A stretch of 64,000 nt of DNA from Acidiflorens sp963847715. Its GTDB lineage: Bacteria; Acidobacteriota; Terriglobia; Terriglobales; Acidobacteriaceae. The notes below the pieces were generated by a model. It saw nothing but the letters and a program-made list of their open reading frames with translations, was not told the DNA's origin and did not search any database. Shown here piece after piece: positions 1 to 8,173 of this stretch (position 1 is its first letter; each line of letters starts with the position of its first letter). The stretch lies in contig CAWKAZ010000012.1 of assembly GCA_963847715.1 (NCBI GenBank), forward strand, positions 62,001 through 126,000, in the 5' to 3' direction. The position numbers and the translations under genes are program-made.

Positions 1-809
1 CATGCGGCTTCCATGAGCGGACGATTGCCGCTCAGGTAGCTGAGCCAGAGGCCGTGAACGCTGGCGCCTTTGGCGTAGAGAATGCGCGTGTCGAGTTGTG
101 GAGTTTCTCCGGTGGCCGCTCCGTAGACGATGACGCGTCCGAAGTCACGAACGCACTTGACGCTTTTTGCGACGTGCTCGCCGCCGAGCATTTCAAACAC
201 GGCATCGACACCCTCGCCGTGAGTTAGTTCCTTGATTGCGTCTGCGTAGTCGCTCTGCTTGTAGTTGATGCCGTGTTGCAGTCCGAGCTCGCGCACCTTA
301 GCGAGCTTTTCTTCCGAAGAAGACGTGCCATACATTTCGATGCCGAGAATCTTGCCGATCTGCACGGCGGCGGTGCCAACTCCTCCGGCGACGGCATGAA
401 TCAATACGCGCGCACCGGGTTGATCGAGTAATCCGGCCTTCCAGTAGGCGAAGTAAGCGGTGAAGAAATTTACTGGGAAAGCGGCGCCTTGTTCGGCCGT
501 CCAATTTTCCGGGATCGGCCAGATCAAGTTGCGATGGGCTACCGTTTTTTCCGCGAATGCGGCCCATTGCGTGTAGCCCATGACGCGACGTCCGCTCTTT
601 TCTTCATGTCCGGCGAACTCTCGCCCGGCGGTAAGCGGCGGCTTCGGAGTGCCTGCATATCCGCCTTGCGTTGTCATCAGATCGGCGAAGTTCAGGCCAC
701 CGGCCTCGACTGTTATTAGGACTTGCTCGGGTGTCGGATGGGCGTCGGGGACCTGCTGCAACTCCAGAACCTCAGGACCGCCAAAACGGGTGATGACGAG
801 GGCTTTCAT
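1..809 (-). CDS. Zinc-type alcohol dehydrogenase-like / NADPH:quinone oxidoreductase, C-terminus beyond window
   Basis: About 269 residues of a medium-chain dehydrogenase/reductase are visible; the 3' end runs off the left edge. The start ATG (complement of 807-809) gives MKALVITRFGGPEVLE, the usual N-terminus of quinone oxidoreductases. A Rossmann glycine motif, AVAGGVGTAAVQ, lies near residue 145 and binds NAD(P)H. No structural zinc-binding cysteine cluster is seen, which fits the zeta-crystallin/QOR branch rather than classical zinc alcohol dehydrogenases. These enzymes reduce quinones or enones in the cytosol with NADPH. The gene is divergent from moaA across a 274-base gap that must hold both promoters. 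The substrate cannot be told from sequence. Confidence 0.85.
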   Translation of the reverse strand, partial: MKALVITRFGGPEVLELQQVPDAHPTPEQVLITVEAGGLNFADLMTTQGGYAGTPKPPLTAGREFAGHEEKSGRRVMGYTQWAAFAEKTVAHRNLIWPIPENWTAEQGAAFPVNFFTAYFAYWKAGLLDQPGARVLIHAVAGGVGTAAVQIGKILGIEMYGTSSSEEKLAKVRELGLQHGINYKQSDYADAIKELTHGEGVDAVFEMLGGEHVAKSVKCVRDFGRVIVYGAATGETPQLDTRILYAKGASVHGLWLSYLSGNRPLMEAA

Positions 810-1083
810 GCGGAAAGTTTAGCAGGCCGAGGTTCAGCGGGAGGATAAGTTCGTGGAAGCGGGCTGCCGCATCTATAATGAAGTTCGAGTTTCCGACCCT
901 CGTCGGCCTGAGAGATTCTCTGGCGGCGGGGGCGAGAGTTGCTCCGGTTCGAGGCTGAAGCGGAACGATTCGAGGGTGCGGATGGAAACGTCCGCGCCTC
1001 CCGTGTTTGGAAAGGAAACGCTCGCTGGGATCGTTCCTGCCTGCTTTTCCTGTGTCGCATAAGTATGCTACGGTAAATGCAAA

Positions 1084-2073
1084 ATGCCGCTTCTCGACAA
1101 TTTCGGGCGTTCGATTCACGACCTGCGGATTTCGATCACCGACCGCTGCAACTATAAGTGTGTCTATTGCCGGACAGGGACGAATGGCGCGGCTTTTGCC
1201 GAGCTTCCATTTGAAGACTACCTGCGCATGGCGCGGATTCTGGTTGGGCTTGGAATCACGAAAGTTCGTCTAACGGGTGGGGAGCCGCTACTGCGCAAAG
1301 GGATCGTGGAGTTCGTCCGCGAGCTCGCGAAGCTGCGCACGGTTGCAGGCAATAAGCCCGAGATTGCTTTGACCACGAACGGCCATCTGCTGGCCGATAT
1401 CGCGAAGCCGCTGAAGGATGCGGGCCTCGATCGCGTGACGATCAGCATGGACGCGGTCGATCCGGAGCGCTTTGCGCGGATCACGCGCGTGCCCAATGGA
1501 TACGAGAGCGTTCTCGCCGGAGTGCGCGCATCGCGGCGGGCGGGGCTTGATCCGGTAAAAATCAATTGTGTGCTGCTGCGGGGCTTCAACGAAGATCAAG
1601 TGATTCCGTTTGGAATGTTCTCGCGCGAAGAGGGAGTGGTTGTCCGCTTCATCGAGTTCATGCCGCTCGAAGAAGATCGTGTATGGACTCCGGAGATTGT
1701 GGTTCCGCTGGATGAGATCGTTGCGCACATGTCGGAATATCTACCGCTCCACGAAATCGCTCACGAGCACAGCGAGACGGCTCGGCGCTATCGTTTTGCC
1801 GATGGCGTCGGCGAGATTGGAATCATCGCGCCGGTATCGCATCCGTTCTGCGGTCACTGTAGCCGTATTCGCATTACCTCTGACGGAAAGTTGCGCACCT
1901 GCTTATTCTCGGTGTGGGATCACGATTTGCACGAGTTGATGCGGCGCGGCGCATCGGACGAGAAGCTCAGCGAATTCATCGTTAATGTCGTGGAAAAGAA
2001 AGAAGAGCGGCACCATATCGGCGAGCCCGCATTCGTTCCCGCGTCGCGGACCATGGTGCATATTGGGGGATAG
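1084..2073 (+). CDS. moaA: GTP 3',8-cyclase MoaA (molybdenum cofactor biosynthesis)
   Basis: Radical-SAM enzyme that, with MoaC, turns GTP into cyclic pyranopterin monophosphate, the first step of molybdopterin synthesis. The N-terminal cluster motif TDRCNYKCVYC (CxxxCxxC) binds the SAM [4Fe-4S] cluster. The second cluster is given by CGHCSRIR and a Cys about 13 residues later (LRTC). The protein ends in Gly-Gly, as MoaA requires for activity. Its 329 residues match the family. The ATG at 1084 directly precedes the conserved DNFGRSIHDLRISITDRC region. No other moa genes are adjacent; a likely consumer of the cofactor, msrP, lies about 9 kb away. Confidence 0.97.
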   Translation: MPLLDNFGRSIHDLRISITDRCNYKCVYCRTGTNGAAFAELPFEDYLRMARILVGLGITKVRLTGGEPLLRKGIVEFVRELAKLRTVAGNKPEIALTTNGHLLADIAKPLKDAGLDRVTISMDAVDPERFARITRVPNGYESVLAGVRASRRAGLDPVKINCVLLRGFNEDQVIPFGMFSREEGVVVRFIEFMPLEEDRVWTPEIVVPLDEIVAHMSEYLPLHEIAHEHSETARRYRFADGVGEIGIIAPVSHPFCGHCSRIRITSDGKLRTCLFSVWDHDLHELMRRGASDEKLSEFIVNVVEKKEERHHIGEPAFVPASRTMVHIGG

Positions 2074-2156
2074 CTTCCAGCTTTCAGCCGTCAGCCCTCA
2101 GCGAAAAACTGCTTCACCGCCGAGACGCGGAGTGCGCCGAGTAATAACAGGATGGC

Positions 2157-2651
2157 TTAGTAGAAAGAGTCGTACTTCGTAACCGCCCAGCCTTCGTCTT
2201 TCTTTTCTTCGGTCACGGAAAACAAGTCTTTGTAAGTTGCGTCTTGAGCTGGGGTGCTATAGCGTTCGCCCTTGAAGTGCAGAATCACCAGCGGCGGTGC
2301 GTCTTCCCACTCCACCAGGTTCCATGCGATGAGGGGGTGCTGGGTTTCCGAATTGCAAAGGAACTCGGCGCGCTTCTTGCGGTAATCATGTTCCCACTGC
2401 GTGAGCAGCTTGCGGCAATTGCCGTCGCGCATCTGCCCGATGAAATTGTTGGCCGTGCGCTCGATGGTGCGGTCGCGAAACGGATTCATGGTGATGCTGA
2501 TCGGCATCTGCGTCAGCGGGTCGCGTTCCACCGATCGCGCGAGCACCGGCGGTTGATTGCTGAGCCAATAGAGGTAGCCGAGAAACACCAGCACCAGCAG
2601 GCCAGCAGACCCGAATGCGATCGCAAGATGGGCGCGCGAAAAGTGCATCAC
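2157..2651 (-). CDS. Single-pass membrane protein of unknown function
   Basis: A 164-residue protein with one N-terminal hydrophobic segment (about residues 9-29, LAIAFGSAGLLVLVFLGYLY) and a soluble remainder rich in charged and aromatic residues. It has two cysteines, one in DGNCRKLL and one in FLCNSE. I recognise no family. The topology suggests a short cytoplasmic N-terminus and a periplasmic domain. It lies convergent to moaA and divergent from the rimP operon. Two adjacent Met codons could serve as start; the first is used here. Confidence 0.7.
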   Translation of the reverse strand: MMHFSRAHLAIAFGSAGLLVLVFLGYLYWLSNQPPVLARSVERDPLTQMPISITMNPFRDRTIERTANNFIGQMRDGNCRKLLTQWEHDYRKKRAEFLCNSETQHPLIAWNLVEWEDAPPLVILHFKGERYSTPAQDATYKDLFSVTEEKKDEGWAVTKYDSFY

Positions 2652-2803
2652 GTTGGAGTTTGCGGGATGGGTTGGTCAGCGACAAGGTTACTTCCGATAC
2701 TTCAGTAACGGCGCCGCGCCGTGGTTTGTGTTTTCCATATCGGCGGCGTATAGTTGAACTCGGAAACTGTTGTGTCGTAGTGTCAGGATTGTCGAAGCAC
2801 ACC

Positions 2804-2825
2804 AGTGGGCGAAAGCCCACTTTTT
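2804..2825 (+). promoter_or_regulatory. Leader hairpin with T-run ahead of rimP (possible attenuator)
   Basis: A perfect seven-base-pair stem, AGTGGGC/GCCCACT, is closed by a GAAA tetraloop and followed at once by TTTT. It sits about 50 bases upstream of the rimP start, on the coding strand. No plus-strand gene ends nearby (moaA ends more than 700 bases away, behind an opposing gene). The hairpin would therefore act on the leader of the rimP-nusA-infB transcript itself. It may equally be one of the dispersed intergenic hairpins of this genome. Confidence 0.45.
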
Positions 2826-2875
2826 AGTTTGGGCGGGTTCCTGGCGCAGCGACTCGGGCGCAACTTGTTGAAAAC

Positions 2876-3397
2876 ATGGCTTTAGATCTGGATAGGGTCC
2901 GGCAGATTGCCGACCGAGTGGCAAGCTCGAGCGGGCTGGAAGTTGTCGATGTGGAAGTGTCCGGAGTGGGGAAGCACCGCATGCTGCGCGTGTTTATCGA
3001 CCGTCCGGGAGCGGCTCCGGCGGCCGATCGTCCGGATGGTGTGACGCACGAGGATTGCTCGAAGTTCAGCCGTGAGTTTGGCACGATCGTCGACGTAGAA
3101 GATGCGGTGCCGGGCGGATCGTATTTGCTGGAGGTTTCTTCTCCGGGGCTCGATCGCAAGCTGACGAAGGCAGCGGACTTTGCGCGATTTCGCGGACAGC
3201 GCGTGAAACTGATGACGCGGGAGCCGGTGAATAACAACCGGCATTTTGAAGGGAAGCTGGAAAGCTTCGAGAATGGAAAGCTGCAGCTGGACTTGAGCGC
3301 GGCGCGAAAGAAAAACCGCCCGAAAGAGGGCGCGGCAACGAAGGTCGAGATCGAGTTTGCGAACGTAGAGAAGGCGAATTTGGTACCCGAAATATAG
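2876..3397 (+). CDS. rimP: Ribosome maturation factor RimP
   Basis: Cytosolic factor for late maturation of the 30S subunit. The 173 residues carry the typical RimP core: an N-terminal alpha/beta domain with GLEVVDVEVSG and RVFIDRPG, then EDCSKFSREFGTIVD, the signature SSPGLDRKLTK and a C-terminal SH3-like domain. An insertion of charged residues (SAARKKNRPKEGAA) lies near the C-terminus. It is the first gene of the conserved rimP-nusA-infB operon. The stop codon abuts a long inverted repeat that fills the gap to nusA. Confidence 0.97.
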   Translation: MALDLDRVRQIADRVASSSGLEVVDVEVSGVGKHRMLRVFIDRPGAAPAADRPDGVTHEDCSKFSREFGTIVDVEDAVPGGSYLLEVSSPGLDRKLTKAADFARFRGQRVKLMTREPVNNNRHFEGKLESFENGKLQLDLSAARKKNRPKEGAATKVEIEFANVEKANLVPEI

Positions 3398-3480
3398 GTT
3401 TCAAGGTTCCAAAGTTTCAAGGTTTCAAAGACAAAACGTCTTAAACCTTGAAACTTTGAAACCCTGAAACTTTGAAACCT
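3396..3480. repeat. Long inverted repeat, TTTCAAGG-word family, between rimP and nusA
   Basis: One near-continuous hairpin about 85 bases long. The left arm (3396-3430) is built of the words TTTCAAGG and TTTCAAAG. The right arm (3441-3480) is the complement, words CCTTGAAA and CTTTGAAA. The loop is formed by AAGAC-aaaac-GTCTT. A second full copy lies at 61915-61998 and a single arm at 18586-18619. Its place inside an operon argues against a simple strong terminator, since nusA and infB would be cut off. Confidence 0.85.
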
Positions 3481-3489
3481 GGACTTTCT

Positions 3490-5010
3490 ATGGCTAGCGA
3501 GCTTTACAACATTATCGAAGGGGTCAGCCGGGAGAAAGGCATTGATCCGCAGATTGTGGTGAGCGCGGTTGAGGATGCCATCGTGGTGGCCACGCGCAAG
3601 TACTACAAGACGCAGGAAAACTTGCGCGCCGTGCTCGATAAAGACAGCGGAAAGATCAATGCCTATGCGGTGAAGTCGATCGTCGAAGGTCCGGAGCAGG
3701 TCGAGGATCCGAATCTGCAGGTCACGGTGGAACAGGCGCGCAAGCTCGATCCCAGCGCAGAAGCTGGCGGAGAATTGCTGATTCCGAAAGTTACGGAAGG
3801 AATTCTCGGGCGCATCGCCGCGCAGCTGGCCAAGCAAGTCATTTTCCAGAAGGTGCGCGAAGCGGAACGTGACACGGTTTACAACGAGTACATCGGTCAT
3901 GTGAACGAAATCGTGAACGCGACAGTGAAGCGCCTCGAGGGTCCGGACGTGATCCTCGACATCGGCAAGGCCGAAGCCCGCATGGGCCGCAAAGAGCAGT
4001 CGCGGTTGGAGTCATTCGCGGTGGGCGAACGGATTCGAGTCGTCATCGTCCGAGTCGAAAAGGCGGTCAAAGGTCCGGGCGTGGTGGCATCTCGTTCGGC
4101 ACCGGAACTCGTTCAGCATCTGTTTCAGACCGAGGTGCCGGAAATTTATGACGGCACGGTCGTGATCCGCGCGATTGCCCGGGAAGCTGGCGAGCGCACG
4201 AAGATTGCGGTCATGTCGAAAGACAAAGATGTCGATGCAGTCGGAGCGTGCGTCGGCATGAAGGGCATGCGTGTGCAGTCGATCATCCGCGAATTGCGCG
4301 GAGAAAAGATCGACATCATCGAGTATCACGAGGATCCGGTTACGTTCGCGGAGAAGGCGTTGCAGCCCGCGAAAGTGAGCCGCGTCACGGTTGTCGATGC
4401 GGCGGACAAGCATCTCGAAGTGGTGGTCGACGACACGCAGCTTTCGCTCGCGATCGGCAAGAAGGGGCAGAACGTCCGGCTGGCTGCGAAACTCCTCGGC
4501 TGGAAGATTGACATCAAGAGCGAAGAAGAGAAGCGGCAGGAAGTGGAGCAGCAGATGTCCGCGCTGGTTACGCAGACGGTTACTCCGCTGGAAATTGTTG
4601 TCGGACTCGGCGAGGGCTTGGTCGAGAAGCTGAAGGCGGCGGGCATCAACACGGTGGAATCACTGGCCGACATGACGCCGGAGCAACTGGAAGCGATTGA
4701 AGGTATTGGCCCGAAAACGGTGGAAAAAATCAGTATCGCGGTCAATAATTACTTCGCCACGCTGGATGGTGGCGAGGCAGTTGCCTCCGCGGAAGTAGAA
4801 GGCGGCGGAGAAGCCGCCACCGAAGCGCCGGTCAGCGAAGAATTGCTGGCGGAAGGTTCGGTCGAAGCGGACACGTTGTCCGCGGAAGCAGAACCGGCAG
4901 AAACTGCGTTGGCAGAAGAAGGCGCCGAGCCTTCGTCTGAAGAACCTGCAACCGAAGCCGCGACCGAAGTAGCCGCGACCGAAGAAGCCCCGGAAGAAAA
5001 GCAGAGCTGA
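3490..5010 (+). CDS. nusA: Transcription termination/antitermination factor NusA
   Basis: RNA polymerase-binding factor for pausing, termination and antitermination. The 506-residue protein shows the N-terminal polymerase-binding domain (ASELYNIIEGVSREKGID), then S1, KH1 (VGACVGMKGMRVQSI) and KH2 (SLAIGKKGQNVRLAAKLL). A helix-hairpin-helix segment (ADMTPEQLEAIEGIGPKT) follows, then a Glu/Ala-rich acidic tail of about 80 residues. An in-frame ATG at 3472 lies inside the repeat arm, so the ATG at 3490 (MASELYN) is preferred. It is the second gene of the rimP operon. No ylxR-like gene lies between it and infB. Confidence 0.97.
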   Translation: MASELYNIIEGVSREKGIDPQIVVSAVEDAIVVATRKYYKTQENLRAVLDKDSGKINAYAVKSIVEGPEQVEDPNLQVTVEQARKLDPSAEAGGELLIPKVTEGILGRIAAQLAKQVIFQKVREAERDTVYNEYIGHVNEIVNATVKRLEGPDVILDIGKAEARMGRKEQSRLESFAVGERIRVVIVRVEKAVKGPGVVASRSAPELVQHLFQTEVPEIYDGTVVIRAIAREAGERTKIAVMSKDKDVDAVGACVGMKGMRVQSIIRELRGEKIDIIEYHEDPVTFAEKALQPAKVSRVTVVDAADKHLEVVVDDTQLSLAIGKKGQNVRLAAKLLGWKIDIKSEEEKRQEVEQQMSALVTQTVTPLEIVVGLGEGLVEKLKAAGINTVESLADMTPEQLEAIEGIGPKTVEKISIAVNNYFATLDGGEAVASAEVEGGGEAATEAPVSEELLAEGSVEADTLSAEAEPAETALAEEGAEPSSEEPATEAATEVAATEEAPEEKQS

Positions 5011-5170
5011 AGCCAGCAAGAATGGCGAGTTCGGAGTTCGATCCGAACCGAATGCGCGGGCTTCGTCAAACGGAGTGAACGGAAGTAAGACTGTAAAAGG
5101 ATTTCGCGAGGGCAGACATGCGCGCATAGAAGCACAACATTCGTGGGACAAGAAGAGGAAACGAGAGCGG

Positions 5171-8098
5171 ATGAGTAAGATTCGAATCAATGATCTGGCC
5201 CGTGAGTTGGAAGTCAAGAGCAAGGAAATTCTTGACACGCTAACCACGGTGGGTGTCACGGAGAAGAAAACGCACTCCAGTTCTCTGGAAGATCACGAGG
5301 CAGACCTGGTGCGTAAACATCTCCGCGGCCGCTCTGATGCGTCCTCAAGTTCGAGCAGAACTTCGCGTACCGCGCATCCTGACGACGGCTTCAAAACCAA
5401 GATTGACCTCTCCAATATTTCTCGTCCCGGCGATGCGCTGCGCCTGATCAAGCAGCAGAAGGAAGTCGCCGAGCAGCCTCCGGCGCGCCCGGTTGCGAAG
5501 CCGCCCGTTGCTGCGCCTCCTGTGGAAGCCAAGGCAGAATCGCCCGCTGCACCAAAGGCGATGCCGCCTAAGCCGGCGACTGAATCGCCCGCGCCTCCGC
5601 CAGCGCCGAGAGTTGTAACTCCTGCTTCTGTTGCGGCAACGTATCGTCCGCCATCCGTGGTGGTGATTCCACCGAAGACTCCGGCAGCGCCGCCAGCGAT
5701 TCCGCCGAGTGCGTCCGCCGCACCGAGTGCTGCGCCGCCTGCGATTGCCGTTCCGCCACGGGTGAGTGCTAGTGCACCTCCAGCTAGTGCACCGCCCGCA
5801 GCGCCACCTTCTGCGCCGACAGGGCCAAGTCTTGTCGCGCAGACGCAAAGCCCAGCGCCTGCAAGACCGTCAACACCGATTGCGCCACCGCCGCGAATGA
5901 TCATGCCGCAGACTGGCCCGCGTCCGGTGTACAAAGCTCCGATGCCGCCGCAGGTAGCAGCCGCTCCGGGCGCTTCGCGCCCAGCGCCGGGAAGACCTGT
6001 TCCGGGTCAGCCAATTTTTCAACGTACGGCTCGGCCGCAAGCTCCGGGAGCTCCACGTCCGCCGCTTCGTCCGGGTGAGCGGCGTCCGATGCATCCAACG
6101 CGGGTTGCTCCTGCGGGTTCGCGTCCGCTCGGCGTAGGTCCGGGAGCGGGTATGGCTCCTCCAGGACCGTCGCGTCCGGGAGCACGGCCAGGTGCGCCGT
6201 CTCGGCGTCCGGGACAACGATATGTGCCGCGAGGTGTGAAGGAAGGCCCGATGAAGGGCTACACTCCGCCGGCGCGCGTGACCATCAGCAACGAGCCGGC
6301 GCCGATCACGCGGAATATCACAATTACAGAAGGAATCTCGGTGAAAGATCTGGCTGAGAAGCTGGGCATTCGCGCGAAGGATGTGATTGCGCGCCTGGTG
6401 GTGCGCGGCGTATTCGCGACTATCAACCAGACGCTCGATGCGGAGCTGGCCAGCGAAATGGCGCGCTTCTTCGGAGCGGATACGGAAGTGATCACCTTCG
6501 AAGAGCAGGCCGCGAAAGATACGACCGAGGCCATGGAGAGCAGCGAGGAAGGCGCGGAAGCGATCCCGCGTCCGCCAGTGGTCACGATCATGGGTCACGT
6601 TGATCACGGCAAAACGACGCTGCTCGATTCGATCCGCTCGACCAATGTCGCCGGCGGCGAAGCTGGCGGCATTACTCAGCACATTGGCGCTTACAAGGTT
6701 TCGATCACTGACAAGGCGTCTCCGGCGTACGGGCGTGAGATTGTGTTCCTGGATACACCAGGTCACGAAGCGTTTACGCGTATGCGATCACGCGGAGCGA
6801 AGGCGACTGACATTGTTGTGCTGGTTACCGCGGCCGACGACGGCGTGATGCCGCAGACAGTGGAAGCCATCGACCATGCACACGCGGCCGAAGTTCCCAT
6901 CATTGTCGCGGTCAACAAGATCGACAAACCGGGAGCGCTGCCGGAACGCGTCAAGAAGCAACTCGCCGATCGCGGGCTGGTTCCGGAAGACTGGGGCGGC
7001 AAGACGGTATTTGTCGACGTGTCGGCGAAACAGAAAACGAATCTGAATCTGCTGATGGAAATGATTCTGCTGACAGCCGACTTGCAGGAGTTGAAAGCGA
7101 CTCCGGGACGGGCAGCAAGCGGACTGGTGCTGGAAGCGAAACTCGATCGCGGGCGCGGACCGGTGGGAACGATCCTGGTACAGAACGGAACGCTCCACGC
7201 AGGAGACAATTTTGTTGTCGGCAACGTGTACGGGAAAGTCCGCGCCATGTTCGACGATCGCGGCAAGGCGCTGAAAGAAGCGCCTCCTTCGACGCCGGTC
7301 GAAATCATCGGACTGGAAGGGTTGCCGCAGGCGGGCGACCAGTTCGTGGTGGTCGCGGACCGCGAGAAGGCGCGCGACATCTCCGATTACCGCGAGCAGA
7401 AAGCGCGAGAAGCCACGCTGGCCAAGAGTTCCCGCGTATCGCTCGAAGGCCTGGCCGAACAGTTGAAGACGGCTGGCATGAAGGAACTGAACGTCATTCT
7501 AAAAGCCGACGTGCAGGGATCGGTCGAAGTGCTGGGAGACTTGCTGGGACGGCTCTCGAACGACAAAGTGCGGCTCAAGCTGCTGCGCTCGGGCATTGGC
7601 GCGATTACGGAAACCGATGTGCTGCTGGCTTCGGCGTCGAATGCCATCATCATCGGCTTCAACGTGCGTCCGGAACGCAAGGCGCAGGAATTGGCCGAGC
7701 AGGAAAAAGTCGACATCCGTCTGCACTCGATCATTTACGAGCTGCAGGACGAGATCAAGCGCGCCATGACCGGCCTGCTCGAACCGACCATCAAGGAAAC
7801 CTACCAGGGACGCGCCGAAGTGCTCCAGACGTTCCGCATTCCAAAGGTTGGGGCGATTGCTGGCTGCCGCGTAACTGACGGCCTCATCAAGCGCGATTCG
7901 GAAGTGCGCCTGCTGCGCGACAATGCGGTCGTCTTCAAAGGCAAAGTGGCATCGCTGCGCCGCGTGAAAGACGATGTCTCGCAGGTAACCAGCGGCATGG
8001 AGTGTGGTATCTCCATCGCGAATTACGGAGACATCAAGGCTGGCGACGTGATCGAGGCGTTTGTTACAGAGCGCATCGCTGCGGAAGCGATTAAGTAG
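5171..8098 (+). CDS. infB: Translation initiation factor IF-2
   Basis: GTPase that brings initiator tRNA to the 30S subunit and promotes subunit joining. The 975-residue protein begins with an IF2_N helix domain (SKIRINDLARELEVKSKEI). A low-complexity Pro/Ala/Arg linker of about 270 residues follows, then a second IF2_N-like domain. The G domain has GHVDHGKT (G1), DTPGHEAF (G3), NKID (G4) and a SAK motif (G5), and domains II-IV complete the protein. An in-frame start 96 bases upstream would add a basic, non-conserved stretch; the ATG at 5171 gives the conserved N-terminus and follows purine-rich AAGAGGAAA. A terminator follows, so rbfA and truB are not in this operon. Confidence 0.97.
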   Translation: MSKIRINDLARELEVKSKEILDTLTTVGVTEKKTHSSSLEDHEADLVRKHLRGRSDASSSSSRTSRTAHPDDGFKTKIDLSNISRPGDALRLIKQQKEVAEQPPARPVAKPPVAAPPVEAKAESPAAPKAMPPKPATESPAPPPAPRVVTPASVAATYRPPSVVVIPPKTPAAPPAIPPSASAAPSAAPPAIAVPPRVSASAPPASAPPAAPPSAPTGPSLVAQTQSPAPARPSTPIAPPPRMIMPQTGPRPVYKAPMPPQVAAAPGASRPAPGRPVPGQPIFQRTARPQAPGAPRPPLRPGERRPMHPTRVAPAGSRPLGVGPGAGMAPPGPSRPGARPGAPSRRPGQRYVPRGVKEGPMKGYTPPARVTISNEPAPITRNITITEGISVKDLAEKLGIRAKDVIARLVVRGVFATINQTLDAELASEMARFFGADTEVITFEEQAAKDTTEAMESSEEGAEAIPRPPVVTIMGHVDHGKTTLLDSIRSTNVAGGEAGGITQHIGAYKVSITDKASPAYGREIVFLDTPGHEAFTRMRSRGAKATDIVVLVTAADDGVMPQTVEAIDHAHAAEVPIIVAVNKIDKPGALPERVKKQLADRGLVPEDWGGKTVFVDVSAKQKTNLNLLMEMILLTADLQELKATPGRAASGLVLEAKLDRGRGPVGTILVQNGTLHAGDNFVVGNVYGKVRAMFDDRGKALKEAPPSTPVEIIGLEGLPQAGDQFVVVADREKARDISDYREQKAREATLAKSSRVSLEGLAEQLKTAGMKELNVILKADVQGSVEVLGDLLGRLSNDKVRLKLLRSGIGAITETDVLLASASNAIIIGFNVRPERKAQELAEQEKVDIRLHSIIYELQDEIKRAMTGLLEPTIKETYQGRAEVLQTFRIPKVGAIAGCRVTDGLIKRDSEVRLLRDNAVVFKGKVASLRRVKDDVSQVTSGMECGISIANYGDIKAGDVIEAFVTERIAAEAIK

Positions 8099-8131
8099 AT
8101 TCGAGAAATCCACAACTTTAAAATAAAGAAA

Positions 8132-8160
8132 AAGCCGGGCGAGGACGCCCGGCTTATTTT
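8132..8160. terminator. Bidirectional rho-independent terminator after infB
   Basis: A perfect ten-base-pair stem, AAGCCGGGCG/CGCCCGGCTT (8132-8141 with 8146-8155), has the loop AGGA. It is followed by ATTTT on the plus strand and by a T5 run on the minus strand. It sits between the convergent infB and the lipoprotein gene and can serve both. Confidence 0.92.
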
Positions 8161-8173
8161 ATGCATGAAATCC

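Noticed and set aside
5293..5934. 213-codon Gly/Ala/Thr-rich frame opposite infB
   Set aside because: It mirrors the Pro/Ala-rich linker of IF-2 on the other strand, and the low complexity explains the open frame.
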